Shown here: piece by piece, positions 61,300 to 64,000 of the stretch
Layout of the letters: each line of letters starts with the position of its first letter
Position numbering within the stretch: position 1 is the stretch's first letter
NCBI RefSeq assembly: GCF_019218755.1
Contig: NZ_JAHUWZ010000004.1
Span: 434,001-498,000, forward strand
Origin: Acidovorax sp. sif1233
Lineage (GTDB): Bacteria; Pseudomonadota; Gammaproteobacteria; Burkholderiales; Burkholderiaceae_C
Direction: 5' to 3'
DNA: 64,000 nucleotides
The notes under the pieces: model-generated
Database searches by the model: none
What the model was told of the DNA's origin: nothing
The model's input: the letters and a program-made list of their open reading frames with translations, nothing else
Position numbers and translations under genes: made by a program

Positions 61300-62736
61300 T
61301 CAGTAGCGGTACGTGTCGGGCTTGTACGGGCCTTGCTTGGGCACACCGATGTAGGCGGCCTGCTCGTCGGAAAGTTCCGTGAGCATCGCGCCCACCTTCT
61401 TGAGGTGCAGGCGCGCCACCTTCTCGTCGAGGTGCTTGGGCAGCACGTAGACCTTGCCGTTCTCGTAGTAGTCGCTGTGGGTGAACAGCTCGATCTGGGC
61501 GATGGTCTGGTTGGCGAAGCTCGACGACATCACGAAGCTCGGGTGGCCCGTGCCGCAGCCCAGGTTCACCAGGCGGCCCTTGGCCAGCAGGATGATGCGC
61601 TTGCCGTCCGGGAAGATCACGTGGTCCACCTGGGGCTTGATCTCTTCCCACTCGTACTGCTCGAGCGTCGCGACCTGGATCTCGTTGTCGAAGTGGCCGA
61701 TGTTGCAGACGATGGCCTGGTCCTTCATGGCCTTCATGTGGTCGTGGGTGATCACGTCCTTGTTGCCGGTGGTGGTCACGAAGATGTCGGCCTTGTCGGC
61801 GGCGTATTCCATCGTCACGACCTTGTAGCCTTCCATCGCGGCCTGCAGGGCGTTGATGGGGTCGATCTCGGTCACCCAGACCTGGGCGCTCAGGGCGCGC
61901 AGGGCCTGGGCAGAGCCCTTGCCCACGTCGCCGTAGCCGGCCACGCAGGCCACCTTGCCGGCGATCATCACGTCGGTGGCGCGCTTGATGCCGTCCACCA
62001 GCGACTCGCGGCAGCCGTACAGGTTGTCGAACTTGCTCTTGGTCACCGAGTCGTTCACGTTGATCGCGCGGAACATCAGCGAGCCCTTGGCCGACATTTC
62101 CTTCAAGCGGTGCACGCCGGTCGTGGTCTCTTCGGTCACGCCGATGATCTGCGCGCTCTTGCGGCTGTACCAGGTCGGGTCCACGGCCAGCTTGGCCTTG
62201 ATGGAGGCGAACAGGCAGGTTTCTTCTTCGCTGGTGGGGTTGGCGATCAGCGATGCGTCCTTTTCGGCGCGCTTGCCCAGGTGCATCAGCAGCGTGGCGT
62301 CGCCGCCGTCGTCCAGGATCAGGTTGGGGCCTTCGCCTTCGCTGCCGGCGGGGCCGAAGTCAAAAATGCGGTGGGTGTAGTCCCAGTATTCGGCCAGGGT
62401 CTCGCCCTTCACGGCGAACACGGGCGTGCCGCTGGCGGCAATCGCGGCGGCGGCGTGGTCCTGCGTGGAGAAGATGTTGCACGAAGCCCAGCGCACCTCG
62501 GCACCCAGGGCCTGCAGCGTCTCGATCAGCACGGCGGTCTGGATCGTCATGTGCAGGCTGCCGGTGATGCGGGCGCCCTTGAGCGCCTGCTTGGCGGCGA
62601 ATTCCTCGCGGATGGCCATCAGGCCGGGCATCTCCGTTTCGGCGATGCGGATCTCTTTACGGCCCCAGGCGGCCAGGCCGATGTCGGCAATGATGCAGTC
62701 GGTGTTGACGACCGGGGCGTTGACGCGTGCGTTCAT
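61300..62736 (-). CDS. ahcY: S-adenosylhomocysteinase
   Basis: 478 residues from ATG 62734-62736, typical for bacterial SAH hydrolases with the extra loop. Family blocks: [39 protein letters not shown], the NAD-binding [18 protein letters not shown], and the end [15 protein letters not shown]. It splits SAH into homocysteine and adenosine, clearing the SAM-reaction product. First gene of an operon with tlyA, metF and rlpA behind an SAH riboswitch. Confidence 0.98.
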   Translation of the reverse strand: MNARVNAPVVNTDCIIADIGLAAWGRKEIRIAETEMPGLMAIREEFAAKQALKGARITGSLHMTIQTAVLIETLQALGAEVRWASCNIFSTQDHAAAAIAASGTPVFAVKGETLAEYWDYTHRIFDFGPAGSEGEGPNLILDDGGDATLLMHLGKRAEKDASLIANPTSEEETCLFASIKAKLAVDPTWYSRKSAQIIGVTEETTTGVHRLKEMSAKGSLMFRAINVNDSVTKSKFDNLYGCRESLVDGIKRATDVMIAGKVACVAGYGDVGKGSAQALRALSAQVWVTEIDPINALQAAMEGYKVVTMEYAADKADIFVTTTGNKDVITHDHMKAMKDQAIVCNIGHFDNEIQVATLEQYEWEEIKPQVDHVIFPDGKRIILLAKGRLVNLGCGTGHPSFVMSSSFANQTIAQIELFTHSDYYENGKVYVLPKHLDEKVARLHLKKVGAMLTELSDEQAAYIGVPKQGPYKPDTYRY

Positions 62737-62811
62737 GATGGTGTGCTCCAAAGCATGTTTGAAAGACCACATTCAGCGCGGGGATGAGACGGAAGGCTCA
62801 CCACACGAGAA

Positions 62812-62888
62812 GTGGATGAGCGTCGTTGCTAGATGACTCCGAGCCTCACGCCCCGCCAGTGCTGGGGACGCTGCAACGCTCCTCGGAT
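62812..62888 (-). ncRNA. SAH riboswitch controlling the ahcY operon
   Basis: On the minus strand the leader reads CCGAGGAGCGTTGCAGCG near its 5' end, a G/C-rich hairpin (CCCCAGCACTGGCGGGG), then GAGGCTCGG closing P1, and AACGACGCTCATCC at the 3' end. The first segment GAGCGTTG is complementary to CAACGACGCTC, giving the known pseudoknot. This is the layout of SAH-sensing riboswitches upstream of ahcY in beta- and gammaproteobacteria; high SAH turns expression on. It lies about 75 bases before the ahcY ATG. Confidence 0.9.
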
Positions 62889-62894
62889 CGGCGG

Positions 62895-62900
62895 ATTATA
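62895..62900 (-). promoter_or_regulatory. -10 element of the ahcY operon promoter
   Basis: TATAAT on the minus strand, about ten bases before the riboswitch P1 strand, so that transcription would start at the aptamer. The -35 position is weak. Confidence 0.75.
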
Positions 62901-62952
62901 AAAGCAAGTGCGGGAGGCGAGGGAGCGCCCCGCCTCGATGCCTTGGGCCGCG

Positions 62953-64000
62953 CTACGGCGCCAGCACGACCACGTGGCCTTCCTGCGGATCGATGCGGCC
63001 CGCATGCAGGTCCTCGACCAGGGCCTGCGCCGCCGCGAAACCCTGGTGTTCGCGCACCCGCATCCAGGGCTGGTGCGCGCTGCCGACGCGGTCGATGAAC
63101 GCGCGCTGGGCGGCATTGAACTTCTGGTTGACCAGCTCGGGGCCCCAGTCCGCATTGCGCTTCCTGATCTGCACCGGCGCGAAATAGAACACGGGCGCGG
63201 GCCCCGGCAGGGCCGTGTCGCGTAGGAAGTGCGTGTTCTGCGCCGACCCCGCATAGCAGTCGTACACCAGGGCATCGCCCAGGTGGTGGTGCACGCGCGA
63301 GCGCAGATCCTCGTCGCCCGAGAAATCGACATACAGCGTGGGCACACCGGCATCCAGGGCCTCCAGCTCGCCATACGCCACCGTGCGCTGGTAGCAGCCC
63401 AGGCCCTGCACGAAGGCACTGTTGCGCGGCGCGGTGAGCCCCACGCGCTCGATCTGCCCGGGCCCCTCCAGGCAGAACGCGGTGCCGTAGGCCGTCTTGC
63501 TCGATGCGCTGGAGAACAGCAGCCGCCGCGCGCCGAAAAATCCGTTGTCCTGCAGGAAGTCCGCCAGCATGAACGAGGTGATGAACAGCGGCCGCACCAG
63601 CATCTGGTAGTTTTCATCGCCCGCCCGGTATGCCGGGTCGGCGCTGGTGCGCGTGTACTGGTTGTAGGCCGAGGTGAGCGACTGGCGGTGCTCCGCGCCG
63701 TCGTAGAAGCCCCGGGCCGTCACGCGCACGGGCGCCATGCGCACATGGCTCGCAATGGGCCAGTAGCCGTAGAAGCGCTCGCCCACGGCCACGCCCTGCA
63801 CGCCGGAGGCCACCACGTCGGCAAAGCCCCACACGGGCATGTGGCCCCAGCCCGCTTCGCCCGTGGGGAAAAAGTCCCAGTACTTCATCGCGTCGCCAAA
63901 GGCGGCGTAGGTGATGTTGTTCGTGGTCACCGCCACGCGGTCCACGCGCAGCAGGGCCTCGCCGGGCTGCAGTGGAGCAAGGGGGAGCTCCTCGGTGCGG
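62953..64000 (-). CDS. DUF2855 family protein, 5' end outside the window
   Basis: The frame is open from the right edge (first residues RTEELPLAPLQPGEALLRVD) to a stop at 62953-62955; the start codon lies beyond 64000. Visible blocks: VAVTTNNITYAAFGDAMKYWDFFPTG, WGFADVVASGVQGVAVGERFYGYWP and VYDCYAGSAQNT. DUF2855 is an MDR-like (quinone-oxidoreductase-related) family without assigned function; the GERFYGYWP segment resembles the catalytic-domain loop of such reductases. It lies upstream of and on the same strand as the ahcY promoter. Confidence 0.75.
   Translation of the reverse strand, partial: RTEELPLAPLQPGEALLRVDRVAVTTNNITYAAFGDAMKYWDFFPTGEAGWGHMPVWGFADVVASGVQGVAVGERFYGYWPIASHVRMAPVRVTARGFYDGAEHRQSLTSAYNQYTRTSADPAYRAGDENYQMLVRPLFITSFMLADFLQDNGFFGARRLLFSSASSKTAYGTAFCLEGPGQIERVGLTAPRNSAFVQGLGCYQRTVAYGELEALDAGVPTLYVDFSGDEDLRSRVHHHLGDALVYDCYAGSAQNTHFLRDTALPGPAPVFYFAPVQIRKRNADWGPELVNQKFNAAQRAFIDRVGSAHQPWMRVREHQGFAAAQALVEDLHAGRIDPQEGHVVVLAP

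Overview
The window looks like a chromosomal segment of a betaproteobacterium of the order Burkholderiales, most likely Comamonadaceae (Acidovorax/Comamonas/Delftia-like). Evidence: high-GC codon use, several Bug/TctC-type solute receptors, a class II HMG-CoA reductase, the tyrS / M23 peptidase / anmK / mdtD / erpA / bactofilin / rpsI-rplM neighbourhood, an ahcY-tlyA-metF operon behind an SAH riboswitch, and a dispersed hairpin repeat built around GCGCTT...AAGCGC.

There are two halves. Bases 1-137 are the end of a copper P-type ATPase, followed by a decayed tyrosine-recombinase remnant (about 195-294). From there to about 35.1 kb lies an accessory catabolic region, visibly less GC-rich than what follows. 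Its first part (0.4-13.6 kb) holds a MocR regulator divergent from mvaA, three orphan Bug receptors, an acyl-CoA synthetase, a LysR regulator, a deacetylase-fold protein with a crotonase, and a TetR-controlled Bug receptor/M24 enzyme pair with a clear double operator. Its second part (14.1-34.9 kb) is a long minus-strand gene series: FAD dehydrogenase, SDR, LivK/H/MG/F-type ABC importer, MBL hydrolase, hmgA, fahA, EamA transporter, Old Yellow Enzyme and two EthD-domain proteins. It faces three paralogous IclR regulators, a second LivK-like receptor, a flavin monooxygenase and a DUF2783 protein. The genes read as import of an acid, redox and aromatising steps on a ring, hydroxylation to homogentisate, then HmgA cleavage and FahA hydrolysis. 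The actual substrate cannot be read from the sequence.

From 35.1 kb onward the content is mostly housekeeping: glmS (the catabolic region ends just past its 3' end), an AsnC/Lrp regulator, a MASE2-like GGDEF protein, a soluble histidine kinase overlapping glmU, a Crp/Fnr regulator, a single-domain BLUF protein, a FabF-like synthase with a 24-codon coupled leader ORF and a divergent TetR, two DUF2917 genes with a GcvA-like LysR and a shared box, tyrS, an M23 peptidase, anmK, mdtD, erpA, a bactofilin, a DUF6776 protein, rpsI-rplM, a Ser/Thr kinase, rlmJ, and the riboswitch-led ahcY-tlyA-metF-rlpA series. A DUF2855 gene runs off the right edge.

Most interesting: (i) the uncharacterised homogentisate-node operon with three IclR paralogues sharing a CTAATGCAT-N6-TAGACTAA box; (ii) dispersed repeat copies that seem to have been captured in frame inside glmU and anmK; (iii) the short ORF translationally coupled to the FabF-like gene. 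All calls were made by reading the sequence, without database searches.
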